From NCBI GenBank assembly GCA_001767525.1, contig MELF01000008.1:68748-132747 (forward strand): a stretch of DNA of 64,000 bases. The letters are read 5' to 3'. The position numbers and the translations under genes were made by a program. Shown piece after piece: positions 26,826 to 37,401 of the stretch (its first letter is position 1; each line of letters opens with the position of its first letter). A model generated the notes under the pieces. The model was not told the DNA's origin and did no database searches. It was given only the letters and a program-made list of their open reading frames with translations. The DNA is from Acidobacteria bacterium RIFCSPLOWO2_12_FULL_68_19 (GTDB lineage Bacteria > Acidobacteriota > Vicinamibacteria > Vicinamibacterales > UBA2999).

Positions 26826-27851
26826 GATCGGCGCGACCGCGAGCCCCCCGACGCAGCGTTCGCCCGGCGCGAGTTCGCCCTCGGCGCGCCGCAGCGTCAT
26901 CCCTGTCCACGACGTGGCGGGCGGCACGCGCACGCCGTCGGTGACGATGCACCGGCGGAGCACCGACGCTGCGGCAACCTCCACGTCGTCCCAGAGGACG
27001 GACTCCTCCACGCGCGCGGTGGCGTCGATCCGCGTGCCGGCGCCTCCGAGCGTTCCTCGGCCGCCCTCGCGCTCCGCCAGCAGCAGCGTCGTCCGCAGGT
27101 AGTCGTCCGGAGTGCCGATGTCGAAGAACTCCGCCTCGGTCACGTGCGCCCGCACCGATCCGGGCTTGGCGCGGATGAGCGCCGGGTACACGCCGGCCAC
27201 CGACTTCGCGGCGGTGCCGGGCTCGACCGACGCGAAGGCCTCCGCATCGGCAACCTGGACGCCGATGAAGTGAAACGGTGCGACGGTGCGACGGTGGGAC
27301 GGTGCGACGGTGCGTCCGACGGTGCGACGGTGCGACGGTGCGGGGGTGCCGGGGTGCGACGGTGCGACGGTGCCGCGGTGGGTGAAGCCGGTGACCGTGC
27401 CATCGGCCTCTACGACGACCCCGCCGTACTTGTCCGGCTGCGTGTTCGGCACCACCGCCATCGTCACGAGCGCCCCCGTGCGGCGATGGTCGGCCAGCAG
27501 TCCGGCGATGTCCACGTCGGTTAGCGTGTCGCCGTTGACGACGAGGAACGTTCGCTCGCCGAGGAGCGCGAGCGCCTGTCGCGGCCCGCCGGCCGATCCG
27601 AGGATCGGCGCCTCCCACGAGTAGCGGACGCGGATCCCGAGATCGCTGCCGTCGCCGACGACCGCGGTAATCGTGTGCGGCAGGTGGTGCAGGTTGAGCA
27701 CGGCGTGCTCGACGCCTGCCTCGCGCAGCCGGCGGAGGATCCGCCGGACCAGCGGCTCACCGGCCACCGGCAGCGCCGCCTTGGCGCGGACGAGCGAGAG
27801 GGGACGAAGACGGGTGGCGAGCCCCGCGGTGAGCACCAGCGCGGGAATCAT
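26766..27851 (-). CDS. murU: Nucleotidyltransferase, MurU-like, with an internal repeat insertion
   Basis: MurU-type enzymes attach a nucleotide to MurNAc-1-phosphate, the step after AmgK. The 361-residue protein starts MIPALVLTAGLATRLRPLSL, the nucleotide-binding GxxTRLRPL signature. It has KAALPVAGEPLVRRILRRL, LGSAGGPRQAL and FLVVNGDTLTDVDIAGLLAD, with a C-terminal left-handed helix-like part. After VTGFTHRGT comes a low-complexity stretch of about 30 residues (variants of TVAPSHRR) encoded by tandem GGTGCGAC words, then the normal FHFIGVQVADAEAF resumes. The C-terminal 10-15 residues come from another repeat. The start overlaps the CYTH gene stop (ATGA) with AGGAGG upstream. Confidence 0.85.
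   Translation of the reverse strand: MIPALVLTAGLATRLRPLSLVRAKAALPVAGEPLVRRILRRLREAGVEHAVLNLHHLPHTITAVVGDGSDLGIRVRYSWEAPILGSAGGPRQALALLGERTFLVVNGDTLTDVDIAGLLADHRRTGALVTMAVVPNTQPDKYGGVVVEADGTVTGFTHRGTVAPSHPGTPAPSHRRTVGRTVAPSHRRTVAPFHFIGVQVADAEAFASVEPGTAAKSVAGVYPALIRAKPGSVRAHVTEAEFFDIGTPDDYLRTTLLLAEREGGRGTLGGAGTRIDATARVEESVLWDDVEVAAASVLRRCIVTDGVRVPPATSWTGMTLRRAEGELAPGERCVGGLAVAPIDAQPPMPTAQRPIPNAQNT
27274..27380. repeat. Tandem GGTGCGAC repeat inside murU
   Basis: About 105 bases of irregular tandem GGTGCGAC/GGTGGGAC words interrupt murU in frame. The unit is eight bases, not a multiple of three, yet the total leaves the frame intact. It is translated as a Thr-Val-Ala-Pro-Ser-His-Arg-rich loop. 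Confidence 0.9.
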
Positions 27852-28402
27852 TCCTCCTGGAACACCATGTGCTCGCCGTCCAGCCCGTGTGTCGCCCGGT
27901 GCTGGATGAAGAGATTGCGATAGGAATCGAGGATGAAATCGGTCGCCGAGCGTCCGAGCGCCTGCGCGATCGTGTGGATGCCCGGCTCTCCGCCTTCGAT
28001 CTCGACGAAGGTTCCGACCGGCGTCTCATCGAGCGCGATCGTCACGTCCTCGGCGGCGTACTCCTCGCGGTACTTCTCGTAGCGGAACCAGACGTGCAGG
28101 CCGAGCTCCTCGAAGACGCGCTTCAGCACCTCGCCGTCGGCCACCACCGTCTCGTACTCGTCGCGGATCTTCACCGTGCCTGGCTGCGCCGGTCCCTTGA
28201 ACGTCAGCAGGCTCTTGCCCGCCTCCGTCCGGATCCGCAGCACGCACCGGCGGCGCCGCAGCGTCTCGTCGTCGGTATCGAGCAGCACGTCTTCCTGCAG
28301 GCGCCGGGAGCGAAGAGGGGTGGCGCCGGTGGCGCAGATGGCGGCACGGGCCTGCTCCGGACTGTCGAACCGCAGTTTGACTTCGCGCTCGACCATCAGC
28401 AT
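27848..28402 (-). CDS. CYTH domain protein (class IV adenylate cyclase/thiamine triphosphatase-like)
   Basis: This is a 184-residue protein with the CYTH signature VEREVKLRF near its start, followed by strand motifs LLDTDDETLRRRRCVLRIRT, SLLTFKGPAQPG, VKIRDEYETVV and FRYEKYREEY. It ends with FVEIEGGEPGI. The alternating charged residues of the tunnel fold, which binds triphosphates and metal, are kept. Members act as adenylate cyclases, thiamine triphosphatases or inorganic triphosphatases; the sequence does not decide between them. Start ATG at 28402 or 28396. The stop overlaps the murU start. Confidence 0.85.
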   Translation of the reverse strand: MLMVEREVKLRFDSPEQARAAICATGATPLRSRRLQEDVLLDTDDETLRRRRCVLRIRTEAGKSLLTFKGPAQPGTVKIRDEYETVVADGEVLKRVFEELGLHVWFRYEKYREEYAAEDVTIALDETPVGTFVEIEGGEPGIHTIAQALGRSATDFILDSYRNLFIQHRATHGLDGEHMVFQEE

Positions 28403-28446
28403 GCGAGGGGCCCTCCAGGAAGGGAATCTTGTACCACAAAGCAGGA

Positions 28447-28475
28447 GGCCCCAGGGCTGGAACAGCCCTGGGGCC
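28447..28475. terminator. GC-rich hairpin after degP
   Basis: A perfect 13-bp stem (GGCCCCAGGGCTG and complement, 3-base loop) with a further partial GGCC copy beside it lies between degP and the CYTH gene. There is no T-run. It may slow or stop transcription or be one more of the short palindromic elements. Confidence 0.55.
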
Positions 28476-28496
28476 ACGGGGGCCGAGGCCTGGGGC

Positions 28497-30020
28497 CTAT
28501 TCCTTGGTGACGGGGACGAACGTCTCCTGGCCGTTGCGGAGCACGCGCAGGAACGCGGTGCCGCCCGATGGGATGCGTCCCAGTTCCCGCACCGCGTCGG
28601 CGGCGTTGGCGATGTTCTGGCGGCCGACCCGGACGATCACGTCGCCTTCCGCCAGGCTGGCGCGCGCGGCGGCGCTCCCCGGTTCGACTTCCATCACGAC
28701 CGCGCCCTGCGTGGTGCCTTTGAGCCGCAGGCGCTGCGCGACCTCCGGCGTGACGTTGCCGAGGGTGATGCCGAACCCGCTCGTCGTCTCCTGGCCGCCG
28801 CCCCCTTGATCCGGCGCGCGCGTGGCGGTGCGCTCGGCCTCGAGGTCGAGCTCCTCGACGGTGACGGTGATCGTCCGCTCCTGACGGTCGCGCACGATCC
28901 GCACCGGCACGGTCGTTCCGGGCTTGGTGGCGGTCACCATCGCGACCAGCTCGTCGCGGTTCCTGATCGGCTTGCCGTTGTAGGCGATGACCACGTCGCC
29001 CGGCTCGAGGCCGGCCTTCGCGGCGGCGCCGCCCGGCACGACGTTGAGCACAACGGCGCCGCTCCGTTCCTTCAAGCCGAACTCGTCGATCGCGTCGGCG
29101 GGCACCGGCCCGATCCCGACGCCGATCCGGCCGCGCGTCACTTTGCCGGCGCGGAGCTGCGGCAGCAGCTCGCGCACGACGTTGATCGGCATCGCGAAGC
29201 CGACGCCGACGTTGCGCGCGGCGCCCTCGCTGATGATTGCGGTATTGATCCCGACAACCTCGCCGCGCAGGTTCAAGAGCGGTCCGCCCGAGTTGCCAGG
29301 GTTGATCGCCGCGTCGGTCTGCAGCACCTGTGCCGAGCGGCCCTCGCTGATCGGGAAGGAGCGCTCAACCGCGCTGACGATGCCGACCGTCACGGTGTGC
29401 GCCAGGCCGAACGGGTTCCCGATCGCCATCACCCAGTCGCCCGGGTACATCTGGCCCGAATCGCCGAACTTCACCTCGGGCAGCGTGTGATCCGGCTTCT
29501 CCGTGAGCTCGATGAGCGCGCTGTCGGTCAGCGGGTCGCGGCCGACCACGCGCGCCTCGTACTCCTGGTCCTCGTCCCCGCCGTAGAGCGACACGCGGAT
29601 CCGCGTGGCGCCTTCGACGACATGGTTGTTGGTGAGGATGAAGCCGGCCTTGTCGATGAGGAAGCCGGTGCCGGCCGCCTGGACCACCCGGTCGCGCGGC
29701 TGCTGCGGCTGCTGCCGCGGCGTCGGCTGCCCGAAGAACCGCTCGAACAGATCCGGGCCGAAGAAGTCGCTCAGGTCCTGAGCGCGCTGCCGCGACTCGG
29801 TCCGGATGTTGACCACGGCCGGCGACACCACCTTCGCGATGTCCCGGAAGGTGGTCGCGGTGAGCGGGCCCGCGATGGGCGCGCTGTTCATCGGCGGGGC
29901 GACGCCCTGCGCCGCCGAGGAGGGCGACAGGCCCAGCCGGGAGGCGATCACCATGCCGACAGCCAGGGAGGCAATCGCGACCAGCAGTGCGTAGAAGAAG
30001 GTGATCTTGCGGTTCGACAT
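28497..30020 (-). CDS. Periplasmic serine protease of the DegP/HtrA family
   Basis: This is a 507-residue HtrA-family protease with an N-terminal signal anchor (TFFYALLVAIASLAVGMVI). The trypsin-like domain carries the catalytic His in FILTNNHVVEGA, Asp in DPLTDSALIELTEKPDH and Ser in NPGNSGGPLLN. Two PDZ domains follow (IGPVPADAIDEFGLKERSGA; ITLGNVTPEVAQRLRLKG). Such proteases degrade misfolded envelope proteins. It starts 24 bases after an M24 peptidase gene. The start was placed at ATG for MSNRKITFFY. Confidence 0.94.
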   Translation of the reverse strand: MSNRKITFFYALLVAIASLAVGMVIASRLGLSPSSAAQGVAPPMNSAPIAGPLTATTFRDIAKVVSPAVVNIRTESRQRAQDLSDFFGPDLFERFFGQPTPRQQPQQPRDRVVQAAGTGFLIDKAGFILTNNHVVEGATRIRVSLYGGDEDQEYEARVVGRDPLTDSALIELTEKPDHTLPEVKFGDSGQMYPGDWVMAIGNPFGLAHTVTVGIVSAVERSFPISEGRSAQVLQTDAAINPGNSGGPLLNLRGEVVGINTAIISEGAARNVGVGFAMPINVVRELLPQLRAGKVTRGRIGVGIGPVPADAIDEFGLKERSGAVVLNVVPGGAAAKAGLEPGDVVIAYNGKPIRNRDELVAMVTATKPGTTVPVRIVRDRQERTITVTVEELDLEAERTATRAPDQGGGGQETTSGFGITLGNVTPEVAQRLRLKGTTQGAVVMEVEPGSAAARASLAEGDVIVRVGRQNIANAADAVRELGRIPSGGTAFLRVLRNGQETFVPVTKE

Positions 30021-30044
30021 GCGCGTCCTCACACCCTTTCGGAA

Positions 30045-31232
30045 TTACGAGCTTCCTAGCGTAATTATCTCCATCTGCCGCGGCCCCGTCACCACCGCGT
30101 CGCATGCGCCCCGGAACATGTTGATTTCGGTGCGCACGCCGAATGTCTCGAAATACAGCCCAGGCTCGATGGTGAACCCCGTTCCCGGAAGGATACGGCG
30201 GTCGTCATGCGTCTCGTAATCGTCGAGGTGGACGCCGTTGCCGTGCACCTGTTCCCCCAGGCTGTGTCCGGTGCGATGCAGGATGCGGTCCGCGTAGCCC
30301 GCGCCTTCCAGCACGGCCCTGGCCGCGCGGTCCACTTCCCACCCCCGCAGGTCGCGCCCCGCCCGGGCGGCATCCTCCACGAGCGCCGCGGCTGCGTCGC
30401 GCGCCTCGGCGACCGCCCGAAACGCCCGGGCCGGCTCGGAGGGAACGGTCCGGCCGGCGACGGCGACCCAGGTGATGTCGGCGAACACGGCGCCCGTCTC
30501 GGCCCGCTTGCCCCACAAGTCGAGGAGCAGCACCTCGTCCGGGCGGATCGCGCTGCTGCTGTCCGGCGCCGGCAGATAGTGCGGATTGCCGGCGTTCCTC
30601 CCCGACGCGACCACCGGCGGCGAATCGCTGACGAGCCCTTCCTGCCGGAACCAGTCCGCCATCTGCTGCTGCAGGGCGTACTCGGTGAGCGCCGCGGGGC
30701 CGGCGAGCGCCGCCGCGGCGGCCTCGAACGCCCGGTCCTTGATGCGGTAGAGCGCCTCGGCGGCGGCGCGATGCGAGGCGAGCTGCGCGGCGCTCCACAC
30801 CGCCTCGAACTGCTGCACGAGATCGCCCGACGAGACGATCTCGACGCCGCGCTGCCGGACTGCGTCCGCCGTCCCGGCGTCGACGCGCGACAGATACGGG
30901 ATGGCGCACCCGGGCGAGTACTCCATGGCCACGCGGGAGACGCCGCCGAGCAGGCGCGTCAGCGCCTGGTCGAGCTGCCGCCGATCGGCATAGACGGTCT
31001 TGTCGCCGGGCAGCGCGTCGAGGTTGTGGCGCTCGATCGCGTGCACGACGCCGCGCGGTTCTCCCACGGCCGGAATCAGGTAGTACCAGCGGCGCGTGGT
31101 GACGTGGGTCCCGTCGGTCAGTCCCGCCAGCTTTGCCGCGATCGGATTGGAGCCGTGAAAATCGTAGAGCAGCCAGCCGTCCAGTCGCAGCTCGCCGAGC
31201 GCCCGCTGCACGGCCGCTACGTCGAGCGGCAT
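30045..31232 (-). CDS. M24 family metallopeptidase (Xaa-Pro aminopeptidase-like)
   Basis: This is a 395-residue pita-bread-fold peptidase. The C-terminal catalytic half shows the metal ligands in order: Asp in VLLLDLWGK, Asp in VFADITWVAV, His in HRTGHSLGEQVHGNG, Glu in FTIEPGLYFETFG and Glu in RTEINMF. The N-terminal creatinase-like half supports aminopeptidase P or prolidase-type activity. There is no signal peptide. It is divergent from the VWFA gene and probably co-transcribed with degP. Confidence 0.9.
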   Translation of the reverse strand: MPLDVAAVQRALGELRLDGWLLYDFHGSNPIAAKLAGLTDGTHVTTRRWYYLIPAVGEPRGVVHAIERHNLDALPGDKTVYADRRQLDQALTRLLGGVSRVAMEYSPGCAIPYLSRVDAGTADAVRQRGVEIVSSGDLVQQFEAVWSAAQLASHRAAAEALYRIKDRAFEAAAAALAGPAALTEYALQQQMADWFRQEGLVSDSPPVVASGRNAGNPHYLPAPDSSSAIRPDEVLLLDLWGKRAETGAVFADITWVAVAGRTVPSEPARAFRAVAEARDAAAALVEDAARAGRDLRGWEVDRAARAVLEGAGYADRILHRTGHSLGEQVHGNGVHLDDYETHDDRRILPGTGFTIEPGLYFETFGVRTEINMFRGACDAVVTGPRQMEIITLGSS

Positions 31233-31293
31233 GAGGTCACCTTACCATCTCTGACGCACGGGGCGCGGGGAAAGTCGGGACGGCCGATTTCCG

Positions 31294-31299
31294 TATAAT
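31294..31299 (+). promoter_or_regulatory. Candidate -10 box TATAAT for the VWFA gene
   Basis: A perfect TATAAT sits 21 bases before the start codon, in a position fitting a short leader. No good -35 box is visible. Confidence 0.45.
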
Positions 31300-31320
31300 T
31301 CGGCGCAGGAGCTGCCCGTC

Positions 31321-33420
31321 ATGCCCGTACGCATCCCCGTCGGCGTTCTGCTCGCCACCGTGTGCGCGGCGGTGGCCGCCGGGCAACAGGCCCCGCCGCC
31401 GCCGGAGGCGCCGGCGCCGCCCGCGGTGACCTTCCGCGTGGAGGTCAACTACGTCGAGGTCGACGCGGTCGTGACCGACGCCCAGGGGCGTCCCGTCACC
31501 GACCTGACGCAGGCCGACTTCGAGGTGCTCGAGGCCGGCCGGCCGCAGACGGTCACCGCCTTCACGGTCGTCAACCTGCCCATCGAGCGTCCGGTGCGTC
31601 CGCTCTTCGCGGGCGGCCCCATCGAGAGCGACGTCGGCGCCAACACGATCGCCGAGGGGCGCATCTACGTGATCGTGCTCGACGATCTGCACACCAACTT
31701 CACGAACACGGCCCGCGTGCGCCGGTTCCTCCGGGAGTTCCTCGAGAACGACTTCGGCGTGAACGATCTCGCCGCCGTCGTCTATACCAGCGGCCGGACG
31801 ACGGCCGGCCAGGAGTTCACCAACCGCCGGCGGCTGCTCCTCGACGCGGTGGACCGCTTCTCCGGACGGCGGCTGCGCTCGGAAGCGCTCGAGATCGCCG
31901 ACGAGCTGAACCGGCGGATCGACACCATCGATCCGTCGAGCGATCGCGACCTGAGGCTGATGGATCCGCTCGAGGCGGAGCGCGCGTATCAGGCGCGATC
32001 GATGCTGACGTCGCTTCGCGATCTGGCGGCGTTCATGGAAGGGATTCGCGGCCGGCGCAAGTCGATCCTGCTCGTCAGCGAGGGCATCAGCTACAACATC
32101 TACGATCTGTTCAACAACTCGTCGGCCGGCATCATCCTCCAGAACGCGAACGACGCCGTGGCCGCGGCGACGCGCGCCAACGTCGCCATCTACGCGATCG
32201 ACCCGCGGGGCCTGTCCGCCTTCGAGGAGGCGATCGAGTCGGCGGGCGTGCCGAGCGGCGTCACTCCGTCGCAGTTCTCGCTGACCGGGCAGCTCCAGGA
32301 CTCGCTGCGGCTCTCGCAGCAGAGCCTGCAGGTGCTCGCCGAACAGACGGGCGGGTTCGCCGCCATCAACCGGAACGACTTTGGCGGCGCGTTCGAGCGG
32401 GTGGTGCGGGAGAACAGCACGTACTACGTGCTCGGGTACTACCCGACAAACGACCGGCGCGACGGCCGGTTCCGGCGGATCGACGTGCGCGTGAAGCGGC
32501 CCGGCCTGCAGGTCCGGGCGCGCCGGGGGTACGTGGCGCCGCGCGGGCGCGCGCCGAACACCAAGCCGCCGGCCTCGGCGGCGCCGCTCGACACGGCGAC
32601 CGGCACCGCGCTCAACAGTCCGATTCCCGTCACCGGCATCCCGCTGAGCCTCACGGCCGCGGCCTACAAGGGGACGGCGCCCAACGCGTCGGTGGCGCTG
32701 GCGCTCGAGATGCGCGCCGGCGCCTTCACCTTCACCGAGAAAGGGGGCACGTGGCTCGACCGGGTGCAGGTCGCCTTCTCCGCGGTCGACGCCGGCGGCG
32801 CCATCCGGCCCGGCAACAAGCACGTGCTCGCCATGGAGATGAGCGCCGCCACCGCGACCCTCGCGCGGGAGCGCGGCTTCCGCGTGGTCTCCGAGATCGC
32901 CCTGCCGCCCGGACGCTATCAACTGCGCGCCTCCGCCGCCGAGGAGGGCGCCGTCCGGTCGGGCAGCGTCTTCTACGATCTGGAGGTGCCCGACTTCTAC
33001 AAGGCGCCGTTCACGATGAGCGGCATCGCGCTGGCGTCGGCCTCGACCTCGGCGACGCCGACCGTGCGGCCGAACGATCCGCTGCGCGACCTGCTTCCGG
33101 GTCCGCTGGCGGCGGGGCGCGAGTTCCCGAGAAACGACCAGATCGCGCTGTTCGCGGAGTTCTACGAGAACCTGCCGAACGCGACGCCGCACACGATCGA
33201 GCTTGCCACGACCGTCCGGGCCGAGGACGGCCGCGTCGTGTTCGAGAACCGCGAACAGCGGTCCTCGGCCGACCTGCAGGGAAAGCCCGGCGGCTACGGC
33301 TACACCGTCCGCATGCCGCTGACGGAGTTCGCGCCGGGAACGTACGTCGTCCGAATGGAAGGGCGCTCGTCGGCGGCCAATGCCACCGCCGGACGCGAGG
33401 TCCTCATCCGCGTGCGCTGA
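31321..33420 (+). CDS. VWFA-related acidobacterial domain protein
   Basis: This is a 699-residue exported protein (signal IPVGVLLATVCAAVAAGQQ, then a Pro-rich spacer). Its mature start FRVEVNYVEVDAVVTDAQGR and DLTQADFEVLEAGRPQTVTA, followed by YVIVLDDLHTNFTNTARVRR, mark the VWFA-related domain expanded in Acidobacteria. A conserved segment (RENSTYYVLGYYPTNDRRDG) precedes RRIDVRVKRPGLQVRARRGY. The C-terminal 250 residues form beta-rich repeats of unknown role. It probably acts in the periplasm or envelope. Neither a partner nor an operon is visible. Confidence 0.88.
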   Translation: MPVRIPVGVLLATVCAAVAAGQQAPPPPEAPAPPAVTFRVEVNYVEVDAVVTDAQGRPVTDLTQADFEVLEAGRPQTVTAFTVVNLPIERPVRPLFAGGPIESDVGANTIAEGRIYVIVLDDLHTNFTNTARVRRFLREFLENDFGVNDLAAVVYTSGRTTAGQEFTNRRRLLLDAVDRFSGRRLRSEALEIADELNRRIDTIDPSSDRDLRLMDPLEAERAYQARSMLTSLRDLAAFMEGIRGRRKSILLVSEGISYNIYDLFNNSSAGIILQNANDAVAAATRANVAIYAIDPRGLSAFEEAIESAGVPSGVTPSQFSLTGQLQDSLRLSQQSLQVLAEQTGGFAAINRNDFGGAFERVVRENSTYYVLGYYPTNDRRDGRFRRIDVRVKRPGLQVRARRGYVAPRGRAPNTKPPASAAPLDTATGTALNSPIPVTGIPLSLTAAAYKGTAPNASVALALEMRAGAFTFTEKGGTWLDRVQVAFSAVDAGGAIRPGNKHVLAMEMSAATATLARERGFRVVSEIALPPGRYQLRASAAEEGAVRSGSVFYDLEVPDFYKAPFTMSGIALASASTSATPTVRPNDPLRDLLPGPLAAGREFPRNDQIALFAEFYENLPNATPHTIELATTVRAEDGRVVFENREQRSSADLQGKPGGYGYTVRMPLTEFAPGTYVVRMEGRSSAANATAGREVLIRVR

Positions 33421-33429
33421 GCGCCCCGC

Positions 33430-33909
33430 CTACAGCTTCGGGACCAGGGTCGGCTTGATCTCGCCGTTGGCGTGCGAGAACTGCCACTGGTTCCGGTTCA
33501 TCCGCGGATCGAGCGGCGTTTCGAGCGTGACGGTAATCACCTCGCCGGGCTGGAGCGGCCGCGGGTGGCGATAGCTGTCGCTCGGGAGCGGATTTCCCTG
33601 CTTGTCGTACCAGAAGTCGTCGACCTTGAGGCCGGCGATCGGCGCGGCCGCCATGTTCTGGATCCGCATCGTCGTGACGACGAAGTCCTTGCCGCCGACC
33701 TTCCCGCGCTTGACGACCGGCCTCGTGTAGCCGATCTGGGCGACGCCCCGTACCGGCGCGACCAGCCGCGGCCTGGCCGGAGGCGTCTGCGTGCCTTGCG
33801 CCGCGGGCGCGCCCGAGGTGGCCGGCTTGGGCGCCTGCGCGGCCGCGGTGCCCGAGACGAGCACCACGACGCCGGCCACGGCCAGCAGCGAAACGTTCTG
33901 ACGGTTCAT
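33430..33909 (-). CDS. Exported protein of unknown function
   Basis: This 159-residue protein has a signal peptide (NVSLLAVAGVVVLVSGTAAA) and a Pro/Ala-rich linker. A beta-sandwich-like domain follows: VVTTMRIQNMAAAPIAGLKV, DDFWYDKQGNPLPSD, PGEVITVTLETPLDPRM. This is like FxLYD-type domains, which occur in small exported proteins. The start was set at the ATG with GGGAGG ten bases upstream. It is convergent with the VWFA gene with a 9-base gap. Confidence 0.7.
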   Translation of the reverse strand: MNRQNVSLLAVAGVVVLVSGTAAAQAPKPATSGAPAAQGTQTPPARPRLVAPVRGVAQIGYTRPVVKRGKVGGKDFVVTTMRIQNMAAAPIAGLKVDDFWYDKQGNPLPSDSYRHPRPLQPGEVITVTLETPLDPRMNRNQWQFSHANGEIKPTLVPKL

Positions 33910-33969
33910 GAACACTGGTCCTCCCGACGGGCGCAGGTCGTGCCTGGCCCAGCGCGAATTATATGGCGG

Positions 33970-34431
33970 TTACATTTCACCGTTCCAGTCCTCCGGCTCC
34001 GGCGCGGACGACTTGAAGATCTCGAGGTGCCACTTGCCGCCGCCCCACGGCTCGATCACTTCCGTGGCGACGACATCGACGAGGATCTCGGCGAAGGTCC
34101 GCCCCTCGGGGTCTCCCTCGAGGTGGTATGCCTCCTCGTCCCAGCCGAAGTTCGGGTAGAGGACCATCGTCAGGAACAGGTCGTACCCGTCGTCGACGAC
34201 GATGATCTGGCCGCAGGGGCGCTTGATGGTGGAGTGATAGATCAGGTACTTCTCGGCGCTGTGCGCGCGGATGTAGCGCTTGAGCGCGAACTCGCGGGCG
34301 ACGATCTCCTCGACGGCGATCTTCTTCTCCCAGCAGTCGCGGCAGTACCGCTCCTCGCCGCGCGGCTCCGAGACGTCCTTTGCGCCGCACAGCGCGCATT
34401 TCGACTTGGTGACCGTGGACTTGCGGGACAT
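33970..34431 (-). CDS. Conserved protein with N-terminal zinc-ribbon cysteines
   Basis: This is a 153-residue protein of unknown function. Two CxxC pairs near the N-terminus (CALCGAKD and CRDCWEKK, 17 residues apart) form a probable zinc ribbon. The rest is mixed alpha/beta with IIVVDDGYDLFLTMVLYPNF and GGGKWHLEIFKSS. It is cytoplasmic, 13 bases after glgP, and so probably in the same transcript. I do not recognise the family. Confidence 0.65.
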   Translation of the reverse strand: MSRKSTVTKSKCALCGAKDVSEPRGEERYCRDCWEKKIAVEEIVAREFALKRYIRAHSAEKYLIYHSTIKRPCGQIIVVDDGYDLFLTMVLYPNFGWDEEAYHLEGDPEGRTFAEILVDVVATEVIEPWGGGKWHLEIFKSSAPEPEDWNGEM

Positions 34432-34444
34432 CTCGCCGATCTTA

Positions 34445-36574
<2,130 letters not shown>

Positions 36575-36718
36575 GTCCGGTCCTTCGTCATCCTAGCATG
36601 TGGTATTCTTTGCCCGCCGCCCCACGCTGAGCCCGCCACGTTGCGCGTGTCAGATGCGAGCCGAGCGACTCGCAATCTCCTGCGCCCACGAGCCAGAGCT
36701 GAGGCCGCAGGAGACGTC

Positions 36719-37063
36719 ATGAGCCGCAAACTGTTCGTGGGCAACCTTCCTTATGAGACGATGGAGCAGGACCTCGAGTCGCTGTTCGGGCAGGCGGGAC
36801 AGGTGGAGACGGTCACGGTCGTGCGGGACCGCGTGACCGGTCGCGCGCGCGGCTTCGCCTTCGTGGAGATGGCGAGCGAAGACGCCGCGCAGAAGGCGAT
36901 CTCGGATCTCCACGGTCATCAGCTCGGCGGTCGTGCCTTGACGGTCAACGAAGCGCGGCCTCCGGCCCCGCGGCCGTTCCGCGACGACTTCGGCGGCGGC
37001 GGCGATCGCAACCGCGGCGGGCGGGGCGGCCGACCGGGACGCCGTACCGAGCCGCGCTGGTAA
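36719..37063 (+). CDS. RNA-binding protein with one RRM
   Basis: This is a 114-residue protein with a single RNA recognition motif: RNP2 as KLFVGNLPYE and RNP1 as RARGFAFVEM, in normal spacing. A Gly/Arg-rich tail (GGGGDRNRGGRGGRPGRR) follows. Similar small RRM proteins occur in cyanobacteria and other bacteria, often cold-induced. The ATG follows CAGGAGA. It is probably monocistronic or paired with the small basic protein downstream; a strong hairpin lies between them. Confidence 0.92.
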   Translation: MSRKLFVGNLPYETMEQDLESLFGQAGQVETVTVVRDRVTGRARGFAFVEMASEDAAQKAISDLHGHQLGGRALTVNEARPPAPRPFRDDFGGGGDRNRGGRGGRPGRRTEPRW

Positions 37064-37102
37064 GACCAAGACCGAATACGTCACGCAGCACAAGTCGCCA
37101 GG

Positions 37103-37139
37103 CTCACGTCACAAGGCCGCTGCCGACTTGTGACGTGAG
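37103..37139. repeat. 13-bp perfect hairpin between the RRM gene and a small basic gene
   Basis: The arms CTCACGTCACAAG and complement enclose 11 bases. Related words (CACAAGTCGCCAGG, GTCCAGGCTTGTGAC) continue on both sides from about 37089 to 37161, so this is another word-repeat palindrome. It might attenuate or terminate the RRM transcript. Confidence 0.7.
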
Positions 37140-37173
37140 GCGTTCGAGTCCAGGCTTGTGACGGAGTTGAAAT

Positions 37174-37377
37174 ATGGCACGTAATGCGCGTCCGACGGCG
37201 GCAAAACGCGAGCGCGAGAAGGCGTTGAGCGAGCGCCGCCAGCAGAAGGCGGCCCGGCGGCAGGACGCCAAAGTCCGCCGCGCCACGCAGGAGCGGCGAC
37301 CCGACGGCGTCGATCCCGACATCGCCGGCATCGTCCCCGGCCCGCAGCCGCCGGCTGACTGGCAAATCGAGGAGTGA
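37174..37377 (+). CDS. Small basic protein of unknown function
   Basis: This 67-residue protein is very rich in Arg, Lys, Ala and Gln (AAKREREKALSERRQQKAAR), almost certainly one long charged helix. It has a short acidic/Pro-rich tail ending PADWQIEE. It may bind nucleic acid. The start codon follows TGACGGAGTTGAAAT. It lies 110 bases after the RRM gene. I do not know its function. Confidence 0.6.
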   Translation: MARNARPTAAKREREKALSERRQQKAARRQDAKVRRATQERRPDGVDPDIAGIVPGPQPPADWQIEE

Positions 37378-37401
37378 CCTGGCGCGCCCACCAGCGGCCC
37401 C

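Noticed and set aside
27274-27380. Possible CRISPR array
   Set aside because: Units are contiguous 8-base words without unique spacers, lie in a coding frame, and no cas genes are nearby.
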